The notes: generated by a model from the letters alone, not told the origin. 8,119 nt of DNA from Bacillota bacterium (GCA_012521315.1 JAAYMP010000076.1:1-8119), one strand, 5' to 3'. Numbered from the stretch's first letter, positions 1 through 6,028 are shown. Numbers and translations: made by a program.

Positions 1-403
1 CAAACCGCGCCTCCTCGCCCGCCGTCTCTCCTTTCAGGAAAGCGACCACCGCCCCTTCTTCCTCTTCCCCGGTGAAGATCCGGCAGAAAAGCCCGCTTTC
101 AACCGCCGCTTTGGCCACCGCCGGGGTCCCGCCAAAGATCATCTTTTGGTGGCTAAGACCCGCTTCCTGCAGAGCATTTTTCAGTTCCCCAAAAAGCTTG
201 TCCGCCACCTCCGGCGTCAAACGGTAGCTTAAAGCCAAGTAATCCGGCTCTACTTCTTGCAGGGCGCCGATGATCCGGGCCGGTTTGACTCCAATCCCTA
301 GAAAAGTAGTCTGGTACCCGCAGAGTTCAGCCAGATTAAGGAAGTTGTAGATCCCGGCAACGTGCACACAATTTCCGATGGTCGCCGCGACAATCTTCTT
401 CAT
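1..403 (-). CDS. Cobalamin (B12)-binding domain protein, N-terminal part, runs off the left edge
   Basis: The reading frame opens with MKKIVAATIGNCVHVAGIYN at 403 and stays open for 134 codons to the window edge, so only the N-terminal domain is visible. It has the shape of a Rossmann-like corrinoid-binding domain: a first beta strand, then CVHVAG (His14) at the place of the DxHxxG cobalt-ligand motif, then an LGY-T-FLG segment, SYRLTPE (about residues 69-75) at the SxL position, and FGGTPAV (about residues 98-104) at the GG position. The Asp of DxHxxG is replaced by Cys, so the base-off ligand network is not canonical. The start is fixed by a good SD (GGAGGGTGAT) inside the upstream gene and by the ATGA overlap with that gene's stop codon. 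Its partner is therefore the opine-type dehydrogenase just upstream. The catalytic part, if any, lies outside the window; it could be a mutase, a methyltransferase or a stand-alone corrinoid protein. Confidence 0.75.
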   Translation of the reverse strand, partial: MKKIVAATIGNCVHVAGIYNFLNLAELCGYQTTFLGIGVKPARIIGALQEVEPDYLALSYRLTPEVADKLFGELKNALQEAGLSHQKMIFGGTPAVAKAAVESGLFCRIFTGEEEEGAVVAFLKGETAGEEARF

Positions 404-1524
404 TGCAGATCACCCTCCAGGGCCAACCGGCGGATCTCCGCCACCGTCAGGCCGGCCAGCCCCATCTTCTCAATGGTCCGCCCTTCCTTCCAGTAATCGG
501 TCTGGTTCATCAACGAGGCCAGATGAATAATATTCTCAATGGTCGGGGTCGGGACGTTCAAATGTCGCCCCAGGGAGGCAATGGGGACAAGGCTCATCGA
601 GACATCCTCCCACAGATACCTGTGGTCAACCATGGACGGGGCATTGATCCCCTTGTAACCCGGGTTATTGCGCATCGCCTCAAAGAGCGTCTTGCCGGGC
701 GCATCATAGGCCACATACAACCACTCCCGGGCCGACATGGCCCGGATCCCCAAGGCGGCCGCGACGGCCACTCGCTCCTGATCCAGCGCTTCCAACACAT
801 GGGCAACGGAGGGGGTAACCCCTTCCATGTAAAACTGGAATTCGCCGCGGGTCGACTCGATCCGGGCCGCGTTCAGCACCGTGAGGGCCGGGTGGAAGAT
901 GGCCCCAATATTGTTCAAACTCGTTTTCAGCACATTATCGCCCGGCACGAATTGGGGAAAGATCGTCCGGAGTCTCGCCACCAGTTCGGCCGTTAAGTTG
1001 CCGGGAAGCGCCGCAATGGGAATATTGTTTTTGATGCCGAAGATTCGTACTTGCGCCGGATTGATATTCCGGCTGGCGTACAAAAGGGTTTGGGCTTCGC
1101 CGAGAATAACCTGAGCTTGACAGCCCATCCGCCGCAGTACCGCCCGGAACTCCAAGGCCCCGCCGGTCCGTCCCGGATTCAAGAGAATATACTGCCCATC
1201 CCGCAGGTAGGGCGCAACCTGCTCCGCAATGAAGGCGTGGCCATTGGCGGGGACGACCACCATCAAAAGGTCCGTATCTTGCACCGCCTCGGCAATATTA
1301 CTGGTCGCCAAGTTAATCGGGCCAAACCCTTCAATCGCCCCGGAAAGTTCGATTCCGCCCAGCAAACGGACTGGTTCCAAACGTTCTTCCGAACGATTGT
1401 ATAGATTTACTCTATATCCAGCCATCCCCAAATGTCCGGCCATTGCCATGCCGCCGTGTCCCGCGCCCAGAACACAAATGCGCGGGTCGTGATCCAGATC
1501 TTTGCTTTCTTTGATTAAAACCAT
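400..1524 (-). CDS. Octopine/nopaline (opine)-type NAD(P)-dependent dehydrogenase
   Basis: The 374-residue product has the two-domain layout of the opine dehydrogenase family. The N-terminal Rossmann fold carries VLGAGHGGMAMAGHL (GxGxxG at about 20-25), and an acidic or asparagine end of the second strand (LYNRSEER, 41-48) sets cofactor preference. The C-terminal octopine-dehydrogenase domain contains the FHP motif (His211, the expected catalytic His) and the family's WEDV signature (Asp307), which should form the His-Asp pair. Known members reductively condense an amino acid with a 2-oxo acid, or run the reverse; the substrate here cannot be read from sequence. The ATG at 1524 is preceded by AGAGGTGAT at good spacing. 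The stop overlaps the start of the B12-domain gene (ATGA, 400-403), indicating translational coupling. Length is normal and no key residue seems missing. Family assignment is firm; the reaction is unknown. Confidence 0.88.
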   Translation of the reverse strand: MVLIKESKDLDHDPRICVLGAGHGGMAMAGHLGMAGYRVNLYNRSEERLEPVRLLGGIELSGAIEGFGPINLATSNIAEAVQDTDLLMVVVPANGHAFIAEQVAPYLRDGQYILLNPGRTGGALEFRAVLRRMGCQAQVILGEAQTLLYASRNINPAQVRIFGIKNNIPIAALPGNLTAELVARLRTIFPQFVPGDNVLKTSLNNIGAIFHPALTVLNAARIESTRGEFQFYMEGVTPSVAHVLEALDQERVAVAAALGIRAMSAREWLYVAYDAPGKTLFEAMRNNPGYKGINAPSMVDHRYLWEDVSMSLVPIASLGRHLNVPTPTIENIIHLASLMNQTDYWKEGRTIEKMGLAGLTVAEIRRLALEGDLQ

Positions 1525-1563
1525 TTCATCACCTCTTTGTTCTTCGTCTGCTTTCTCCGAAAG

Positions 1564-1581
1564 TTAGTAATTGATTATTAA
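1564..1581. promoter_or_regulatory. AT-rich imperfect palindrome at the putative start of the opine dehydrogenase transcript
   Basis: TTAGTAATTGATTATTAA reads as TTAnTAAT-NN-ATTAnTAA, two 8-bp arms that match except at one position each. It lies directly downstream of the candidate -10 box and would cover the transcription start, a typical place for a repressor site. The binding protein is unknown. The arms are AT-rich in a GC-rich genome, so part of the symmetry may be due to composition. Confidence 0.35.
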
Positions 1582-1583
1582 AG

Positions 1584-1612
1584 ATTTTACCACAAAAAAT
1601 TGCTCCTCAGAA
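1584..1612 (-). promoter_or_regulatory. Candidate sigma-A promoter (extended -10) for the opine dehydrogenase/B12 unit
   Basis: On the minus strand TGG-TAAAAT forms an extended -10 (TAAAAT at 1584-1589), preceded by a T-run. The hexamer 17 bp upstream, TTCTGA (1607-1612), is a poor -35, so recognition would rest on the extended -10. Transcription would start near 1577, giving a leader of about 50 nt. A second TATAAT occurs upstream at 1627-1632 but has no -35 partner. Confidence 0.4.
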
Positions 1613-1710
1613 GGAAAGTTACTTAAATTATATTCTCCTTTTCGCCTTAACTGACCTGCCTTCTTGATTCCCCCGCCAATACTTACCGCTTTAAGCAGGC
1701 CGGCCATCAA

Positions 1711-1740
1711 GAAAAAAAGACGGGAGGGACGCTCTCCGTC
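1711..1740 (-). terminator. Rho-independent terminator after the aconitase-family hydratase gene
   Basis: Read on the minus strand, the arms GACGGAGAG and CTCCCGTC pair (8 bp with one bulged base, loop of about 5) and are followed directly by seven T residues then CTT. It begins 37 bp past the hydratase stop. The opposite strand also has a T-rich tail, but no plus-strand gene ends here. Confidence 0.82.
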
Positions 1741-1777
1741 TTCCTTTTCTTTTTTTCGTCACGTCCTCTTCGGCCGC

Positions 1778-4111
1778 TTACTGGTTAGCGGCGTAAAAAT
1801 TAATTAAAGACCCCGCCAGGATAATCTCCCGCTCATCGGGGGAGAGGTTTTCCAGTTTGAGCCGGATGGTGTCGCCCCCGGGGACGAGATAAGCGGTGAC
1901 CTCCTCCGCTCCGGAACGGACCGCCGCCCGGATCCCCGGAATATACAGGAGACTGTCGACGGTCAGTTTTGCCTGGTCCGCCGGGTCGATGGTAAACGGC
2001 AGCATCCCCCAGTTGATTAAGTTGCTCCGGTACCGTTTGGTCGCATACTCAATGGCCAGGTTCGCCCAGCCGCCCAAGACTTTCTGGCAGGAGGCCGCTT
2101 GCTCGCGGGCGGAGCCATCGCCCGGTTTCACCGCAAAGATCGCACTCCCCAGGCCGGTGTGGGCCACCAAGTTTTCGCCGGCCTCCCCGGTCACGGCCGC
2201 CACCGCCCGGAAAACGTCCACCAGTTCCGGCGGGAGCGCCTGCCCCGCTGTCCAGCGCCGCCGCTCTTCCTCCAGGCGGGCAAAGGTTTTAGCCTTCGGC
2301 ACATAACCGGGGTCCTTCCGGGAAAGGGTGAACTCCGCCAGTTTTAAGGGGTTCGAACGGTACGACGAAGTCTCCCCGGAGGGGATCAGCTCATCCGTCG
2401 TCGTCACCGGGTCCGTAATGACCGACGCCAGTTTCAACACTAACCCGGCCGGCAACGGGATCATCTCCGGCCAGTCCGCAATATTCGGGCCGTATTTCAA
2501 GGCCACCTTGGGGTCGGCCTTTCCATAGCCGTTGTAAACCCGCTGCGCGTAAATTTGGGGGTCAAAACGGTAACGGACCTTTTGTTGCGGCGGCAATTCC
2601 AGTTCGGTGGCGGCCGTGAGCACACCCCCGCGCAAGGCCGTCGCCGCAATTGACCGGGCATCCATCAGGGCTACCGCCGCCAGTTGTCCGTCCCGCGGTT
2701 TCGAACCCTCCCGGTTGGGGAAGTTACGGGTGGTGTGGCGGATACTCAACATCCCGTTGGCCGGGATGTCCCCGGCCCCGAAGCACGGACCGCAAAAGGC
2801 CGTCCGTAAAGTCACGCCGGAGGAGATCAACTTCGCCGCCGCCCCGTGATTGATTAAGGCCAGATTAATCGGTTGGCTCGCCGGGTAAACACTGAGGCTG
2901 AACTCACCGTGGCCGATGGGTTTCCCCGCCATCAGCTCCGCCATGAACCAGAGATTTTCAAACGTTCCCCCGGCGCAACCGGCCACCACCCCTTGGTCAA
3001 CGTAAACCGCGCCGCCTTTCACCTTCTCCGTCAGGCCCAGCTTGACCGCGGGATGGGGGAACAGCTTTTCCGCCTCGGCCTCGACCGCCGCCAAAAGATC
3101 CGCGGCGTTCTCCTTAAACTCACGAAGCGGATAGGCGTTGCTCGGGTGGAAGGGGAGGGCAATCATCGGCTCAATCTTCCGCAGATCGATCCGGATCAAC
3201 CCGTCATAGTAGCTGACCGGCGCCGGCTCCAGGCGGCGATAATCGGCAGGGCGGCCGTGCTCCGCGAGGTACGCGGCCACCTGCTCATCGGTCTGCCAGA
3301 TCGAACTTAAACAAGTGGTCTCCGTCGTCATCACATCGATGCCGTTCCGGTAATCAACGGATAAATTCGCCACGCCGGGCCCGATAAACTCCAACACCTT
3401 GTTTTTGACATACCCGCTGGCAAAGACGGCTTTGATCAGGACGAGGGCGACGTCCTGCGGGCCGACCCCCCAGGCGGGTTCGCCTTCCAGATAGACCGCA
3501 ATCACCTGGGGGTAAGCCAAGTCATAAGTCCGCCCGACCAGCTGCTTCACCAATTCCGGGCCGCCTTCCCCGATTCCCATCGTGCCCAACGGGCCGTAGC
3601 GGGTATGGCTGTCGGAACCCAGGATCATCCGCCCGCCGCCCGCAAACATCTCCCGCATATACTGGTGAATAACCGCCTGGTGGGCCGGGACAAGAATCCC
3701 GCCGTAGCGCCGGGCAGCCGATAAGCCAAATACATGGTCATCCTCATTGATCGTCCCCCCCACCATACAAAGGCTGTTGTGACAGTTGGTCAGGACGTAT
3801 GGAAGAGGGAATTCCTTTAACCCGCTGGCCTTCGCCGTCTGAATGATCCCGACATAAGTGATGTCATGGGAAGCCAGGGCGTCAAATTTCAGTTTTAAAC
3901 GCTCCGGGTCACCGGAGGTGTTATGGGCCATAAGAATGCCGTAGGTAATCGTTCCCGTCTTCGCTTTATGCGGCGCCAACGCTTCGGCGGAAACGGGGGC
4001 CAGATCTTCCGCTTGCAAACGCCGGTTAATCTCCGCCGGCGTTAGCTCTGCATCCAAAAACACCCGGTTGTGCAAAAAATAAACACCTTTATTACCATGG
4101 ATCGTTACCAA
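1778..4111 (-). CDS. Aconitase-superfamily hydratase (YbhJ-like), [4Fe-4S]-dependent
   Basis: The product (777 residues with the start chosen here) spans the whole aconitase fold: the domain 1-3 core, a linker, and a C-terminal swivel domain. The three cluster cysteines are in place: Cys379 in VVAGCAGGT and Cys440/Cys443 in FCGPCFG. Other aconitase landmarks are GSDSHTRYG (Asp167-Ser168-His169), TTRNFPNR (Arg462, Arg467), the YRSNPLKLAEF arginine (Arg585), and swivel motifs GDGSARE (Ser667) and KRYRSNLINWGMLPF. The aconitase Asp-His pair reads Cys-His here (NCHN, 110-111), and one serine of the swivel SSR is Ala668, so citrate/isocitrate may not be the substrate. The frame is open from a TTG at 4129, but that leaves only about 10 nt after the predicted transcript start and no SD; the TTG at 4111 has GGGGG six bases upstream and gives MVTIHGNKG. 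It is a single-gene unit with its own promoter and terminator. The family is certain, the reaction is not. Confidence 0.88.
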   Translation of the reverse strand: MVTIHGNKGVYFLHNRVFLDAELTPAEINRRLQAEDLAPVSAEALAPHKAKTGTITYGILMAHNTSGDPERLKLKFDALASHDITYVGIIQTAKASGLKEFPLPYVLTNCHNSLCMVGGTINEDDHVFGLSAARRYGGILVPAHQAVIHQYMREMFAGGGRMILGSDSHTRYGPLGTMGIGEGGPELVKQLVGRTYDLAYPQVIAVYLEGEPAWGVGPQDVALVLIKAVFASGYVKNKVLEFIGPGVANLSVDYRNGIDVMTTETTCLSSIWQTDEQVAAYLAEHGRPADYRRLEPAPVSYYDGLIRIDLRKIEPMIALPFHPSNAYPLREFKENAADLLAAVEAEAEKLFPHPAVKLGLTEKVKGGAVYVDQGVVAGCAGGTFENLWFMAELMAGKPIGHGEFSLSVYPASQPINLALINHGAAAKLISSGVTLRTAFCGPCFGAGDIPANGMLSIRHTTRNFPNREGSKPRDGQLAAVALMDARSIAATALRGGVLTAATELELPPQQKVRYRFDPQIYAQRVYNGYGKADPKVALKYGPNIADWPEMIPLPAGLVLKLASVITDPVTTTDELIPSGETSSYRSNPLKLAEFTLSRKDPGYVPKAKTFARLEEERRRWTAGQALPPELVDVFRAVAAVTGEAGENLVAHTGLGSAIFAVKPGDGSAREQAASCQKVLGGWANLAIEYATKRYRSNLINWGMLPFTIDPADQAKLTVDSLLYIPGIRAAVRSGAEEVTAYLVPGGDTIRLKLENLSPDEREIILAGSLINFYAANQ

Positions 4112-4117
4112 ATAAAT

Positions 4118-4122
4118 CCCCC
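4118..4122 (-). promoter_or_regulatory. Shine-Dalgarno that favours a TTG start for the hydratase
   Basis: On the minus strand GTGGGGGA is followed by ATTTAT and then TTG at 4111-4109. No ATG or GTG lies in frame near here. This site, plus the promoter position, is why the downstream TTG is preferred over the TTG at 4129. Confidence 0.55.
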
Positions 4123-4145
4123 ACTTCAATCGGTCTCATTACCCA

Positions 4146-4174
4146 ATTAAAACATGTCCGCCCACCCCTGTCAA
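4146..4174 (-). promoter_or_regulatory. Sigma-A promoter of the hydratase gene
   Basis: On the minus strand a perfect -35 TTGACA (4169-4174) is separated by exactly 17 bp from TTTAAT (4146-4151), a 5/6 match to the -10 consensus. The predicted transcription start is near 4139, leaving a leader of about 28 nt to the TTG start at 4111. Confidence 0.8.
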
Positions 4175-4203
4175 GGCAACCGCCGGGTCGGGGCAAGAGA
4201 TAT

Positions 4204-4215
4204 AATGTATACATT
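4204..4215. promoter_or_regulatory. Perfect 12-bp palindrome, candidate operator upstream of the hydratase promoter
   Basis: AATGTATACATT is perfectly self-complementary and lies 30 bp upstream of the hydratase -35. It also sits just after a second TTGACT hexamer (4223-4228 on the minus strand), which could be the -35 of a weaker upstream promoter with a poor -10 (TTATAT or TATATC). The ATGTATACAT core resembles operators of some GntR-type regulators, but no regulator gene is in the window. Confidence 0.4.
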
Positions 4216-4230
4216 TGATCGCAGTCAAGA

Positions 4231-4264
4231 ATAAAAAAAGAAAGACCGGCAATACCGGTCTTTC
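4231..4264 (-). terminator. Rho-independent terminator of the rubrerythrin gene
   Basis: On the minus strand a perfect 10-bp stem, GAAAGACCGG paired with CCGGTCTTTC around the loop TATTG, is followed by TTTTTTTAT. It begins 39 bp past the rubrerythrin stop and isolates that gene from the hydratase promoter downstream. Confidence 0.92.
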
Positions 4265-4303
4265 TGCTCCGTCGGTCGGAAACTGGTCATAACCGCTGGT
4301 GTT

Positions 4304-4885
4304 TTACCGCCGCGAAGGCTCGTTCAAAGGGGCGAAATAGCCCTGGGGATGGGCACAAGCCGGGCAAGTGGCCGGCGGTTCCGTTCCTTCGTAGACGTAA
4401 CCGCAGTTGTGACAGATCCAGGTGATCGCCTTGTCTTTTTTCAAGACGGTACCCGCTTTAATGGCGGCCAAGCGGTCATTGAAGCGTTGTTCGTGGTTTT
4501 TCTCGGAAACCGCAATCGCCTCGAAGACCTTGGCAATATCTGCAAACCCTTCCTCCCGGGCAATCTTCGCATACTCCGGGTACATCTTGGTCCATTCAAA
4601 ATTCTCGCCCGCCGCTGCCTGTTCCAGGTTTTCGGCGGTGTTCCCGATCTTCCCGGCAGGAAAACCGGCCTGGATCTCCACTTCGTGTCCGCCTTCCAAC
4701 ATTTTAAAGAGCCGTTTGGCGTGTTCTTTCTCTTGATTGGCCGTCTCTTCAAACAGCTCGGCAATTTCGACATAGCCTTCTTTCTTCGCTTGCGAAGCGT
4801 AATATGTATACCTGTTTCTGGCCTGCGATTCACCGGCAAAAGCGGTCAAAACGTTTTTCTCCGTGCGTGTTCCTTTTAGACTCAT
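4304..4885 (-). CDS. rbr: Rubrerythrin (diiron peroxidase with C-terminal rubredoxin domain)
   Basis: Rubrerythrin is a cytoplasmic peroxidase of anaerobes that reduces hydrogen peroxide with electrons delivered through its rubredoxin iron. The 193-residue protein has the classical order: a ferritin-like four-helix domain (about 1-145), then rubredoxin (about 155-185). Diiron ligands are visible at Glu19 (GESQARNRY), Glu52/His55 (QEKEHA), Glu94 and Glu97 (GENFEW), and Glu128/His131 (SEKNHEQR). The rubredoxin iron site is Cys158-x2-Cys161 and Cys174-x2-Cys177 (CHNCGYVYEG, CPAC). Length and all ligands are standard. The start at 4885 has a strong SD (AAAGGAGAGGAG). The gene has its own promoter and a perfect terminator, so it behaves as a monocistron, although readthrough from deoC is possible because nothing terminates between them. 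Confidence 0.96.
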   Translation of the reverse strand: MSLKGTRTEKNVLTAFAGESQARNRYTYYASQAKKEGYVEIAELFEETANQEKEHAKRLFKMLEGGHEVEIQAGFPAGKIGNTAENLEQAAAGENFEWTKMYPEYAKIAREEGFADIAKVFEAIAVSEKNHEQRFNDRLAAIKAGTVLKKDKAITWICHNCGYVYEGTEPPATCPACAHPQGYFAPLNEPSRR

Positions 4886-4952
4886 TAAGCTCCTCTCCTT
4901 TCCTGAAACCTTTTTGGCTGCACTGATCCAAAATTCGCCTCATTAATCAATA

Positions 4953-4970
4953 TTACCATTTTAATGGAAT
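4953..4970. promoter_or_regulatory. Small dyad at the rubrerythrin transcription start
   Basis: TTACCATTTTAATGGAAT contains the arms CCATT/AATGG around TT and covers the predicted start site just downstream of the -10. It is a possible operator. It does not fit the PerR box well: one half matches, the other does not. Confidence 0.25.
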
Positions 4971-4997
4971 TATATCCGATCTCCAAAAACCAGTCAA
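4969..4997 (-). promoter_or_regulatory. Near-consensus sigma-A promoter of rubrerythrin
   Basis: On the minus strand TTGACT (4992-4997, 5/6) is separated by 17 bp from a perfect TATAAT (4969-4974). The -35 contains the TGA stop codon of deoC, so the two genes overlap in function at this point. The leader to the rubrerythrin ATG is about 75-80 nt. Confidence 0.85.
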
Positions 4998-5806
4998 GCC
5001 CGGTCCCCGCTTTCCCGATCTGCCGCCTGCCCCAGCCTTTCGGTGAACTCCTGGATAATCTTCACCCCGGCGCTGGCCCCAATCCGGTTGGCCCCGGCTT
5101 TCACCATTGCTTCCGCGGTCGCCAGATCGCGGATCCCCCCGGAAGCTTTAACGCCCATCCGTCCGCCGACAACCCGCCGCATTAAGGCCACATCCTCAAC
5201 GGTGGCCCCGCCGTTTCCAAACCCGGTTGAGGTCTTCACAAAATCAGCCCCGGCGTACAGCGCGAGGAGACAGGCTTTGATCTTTTCTTCCGTCGTCAAT
5301 AAACCGGTTTCAATGATCACTTTGGTTAAAGCCTGCGCCCCGGCGGCTTCCACCACCGCCTTGATGTCCTGGTAGACCAGGTTGTAGAAACCGGACTTCA
5401 AAGCCCCAATGTTGATCACCATGTCAACTTCGGCCGCCCCGCTCGCCACCGCTTCTTCGGTTTCCAACGCTTTCACCTGATGCGTGGTGGCGCCAAGCGG
5501 GAAGCCAATCACGGTACATACTTTAACCGGGCTTTTGCCCAGGAGGCGGACCGCCAAACCGACATTGGCCGGGTTGACACAGACGGAAGCAAAACCGTAC
5601 TCTTTGGCCTCGGCGCAGAGGCGTTCAAGATCATTATAGGTCGCTTCCGGTTTTAATAGCGTATGGTCGATGATCCCGGCCAAAGCCGCCGGATCGCTTA
5701 ACGAAATCCCGGGGTTTGCCTCCCCGGTCCGGTCCACCTGCCGAAAACCGTCTTCCCCCAGTTCCACAGCCAACTCCCGCTCAATTTTGGCAATTAACTG
5801 ATCCAT
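4994..5806 (-). CDS. deoC: Deoxyribose-phosphate aldolase
   Basis: DeoC splits 2-deoxy-D-ribose 5-phosphate into glyceraldehyde 3-phosphate and acetaldehyde, the last step in using deoxynucleosides as carbon. The 270-residue class I aldolase (TIM barrel) shows IDHTLLKPEAT (46-56), the VDMVINIG strand with Asp128, the Schiff-base lysine Lys191 in DFVKTSTGFG, and the second active lysine Lys220 in GVKASGGIR. The phosphate-binding end is GASAGVKI. The barrel begins only near residue 42; the first about 40 residues (MDQLIAKIERELAVELGEDG...) are a charged helix-like extension found in some longer family members. The start at 5806 has a suboptimal ribosome site: GGAGG lies 11 bases upstream, with only GGTGG closer. 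No other deo genes (phosphopentomutase, nucleoside phosphorylase) are adjacent. No terminator follows; the rubrerythrin promoter begins in its stop codon. Confidence 0.96.
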   Translation of the reverse strand: MDQLIAKIERELAVELGEDGFRQVDRTGEANPGISLSDPAALAGIIDHTLLKPEATYNDLERLCAEAKEYGFASVCVNPANVGLAVRLLGKSPVKVCTVIGFPLGATTHQVKALETEEAVASGAAEVDMVINIGALKSGFYNLVYQDIKAVVEAAGAQALTKVIIETGLLTTEEKIKACLLALYAGADFVKTSTGFGNGGATVEDVALMRRVVGGRMGVKASGGIRDLATAEAMVKAGANRIGASAGVKIIQEFTERLGQAADRESGDRA

Positions 5807-6028
5807 CCCGCCACCAACCTCCGTTGTTTAATTTACCATTCTATGGTTTCTTGGTGCGTCCGCCATTTCCTGCCGGCCGCCGCCTCTTCCTCGCCTCCTT
5901 GTTCAACACCATACTTCTTTACCAGCCAATATGTCTTTTTACCGGCCCTGTTCCTTTTGTACCGGTCCGTTTATCCCAGCCCGGACCTTCTTTACCAGCA
6001 CCGTTCGATATTACCAGCACCGCCGGGC
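5807..6028. other. Gene-free leader region of deoC
   Basis: This 222-bp stretch must hold the deoC promoter, but I find no convincing -35/-10 pair. TAGAAT, TAATAT and CATATT hexamers occur on the minus strand without a good -35. It contains a small dyad, TTACCATTCTATGGTTT (5833-5849), an imperfect inverted repeat (GGTCCG at 5964-5969, CGGACC at 5982-5987), and the degenerate repeat listed separately. A 23-codon minus-strand ORF (5841-5912) lacks a ribosome site and is not called. Confidence 0.5.
5915..6020. repeat. Degenerate ~20-bp direct repeat with core TTTACC(A/G)GC
   Basis: On the plus strand an ACC(A/G)G core following a T-rich run recurs with the ACC at 5921, 5941, 5961, 5994 and 6013, giving intervals of 20, 20, 33 and 19 bp; a weaker TCCCAGCC lies at 5974. 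The two right-hand copies share TTACCAGCACCG. A 19-20 bp period is not a multiple of three, so it is not a protein repeat, and it is close to two helical turns. Copies are too divergent for a CRISPR array. Confidence 0.4.

Noticed and set aside
403..996. Plus-strand open frame opposite the opine dehydrogenase
   Set aside because: It is antisense to a gene with intact family motifs, low in complexity (Gly, His, Arg rich) and without a ribosome site.
4201..4206. TATAAT on the plus strand as a rightward promoter
   Set aside because: The hexamer 17 bp upstream (AACCGC) does not resemble a -35, and no plus-strand gene lies downstream.
4955..4978. PerR-type peroxide box at the rubrerythrin promoter
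   Set aside because: One half (ATATAAT) matches the TTATAAT-N-ATTATAA consensus, but the other matches at only about three of seven positions.
5841..5912. 23-codon minus-strand ORF encoding a basic peptide (MVLNKEARKRRRPAG...) in the deoC leader
   Set aside because: There is no properly spaced ribosome site, no hydrophobic segment and no coding signal beyond the open frame; it probably arises from purine-rich DNA.
5915..6020. CRISPR-like array
   Set aside because: Repeat copies are only about 8-12 bp, divergent and unevenly spaced, and no cas genes are present.
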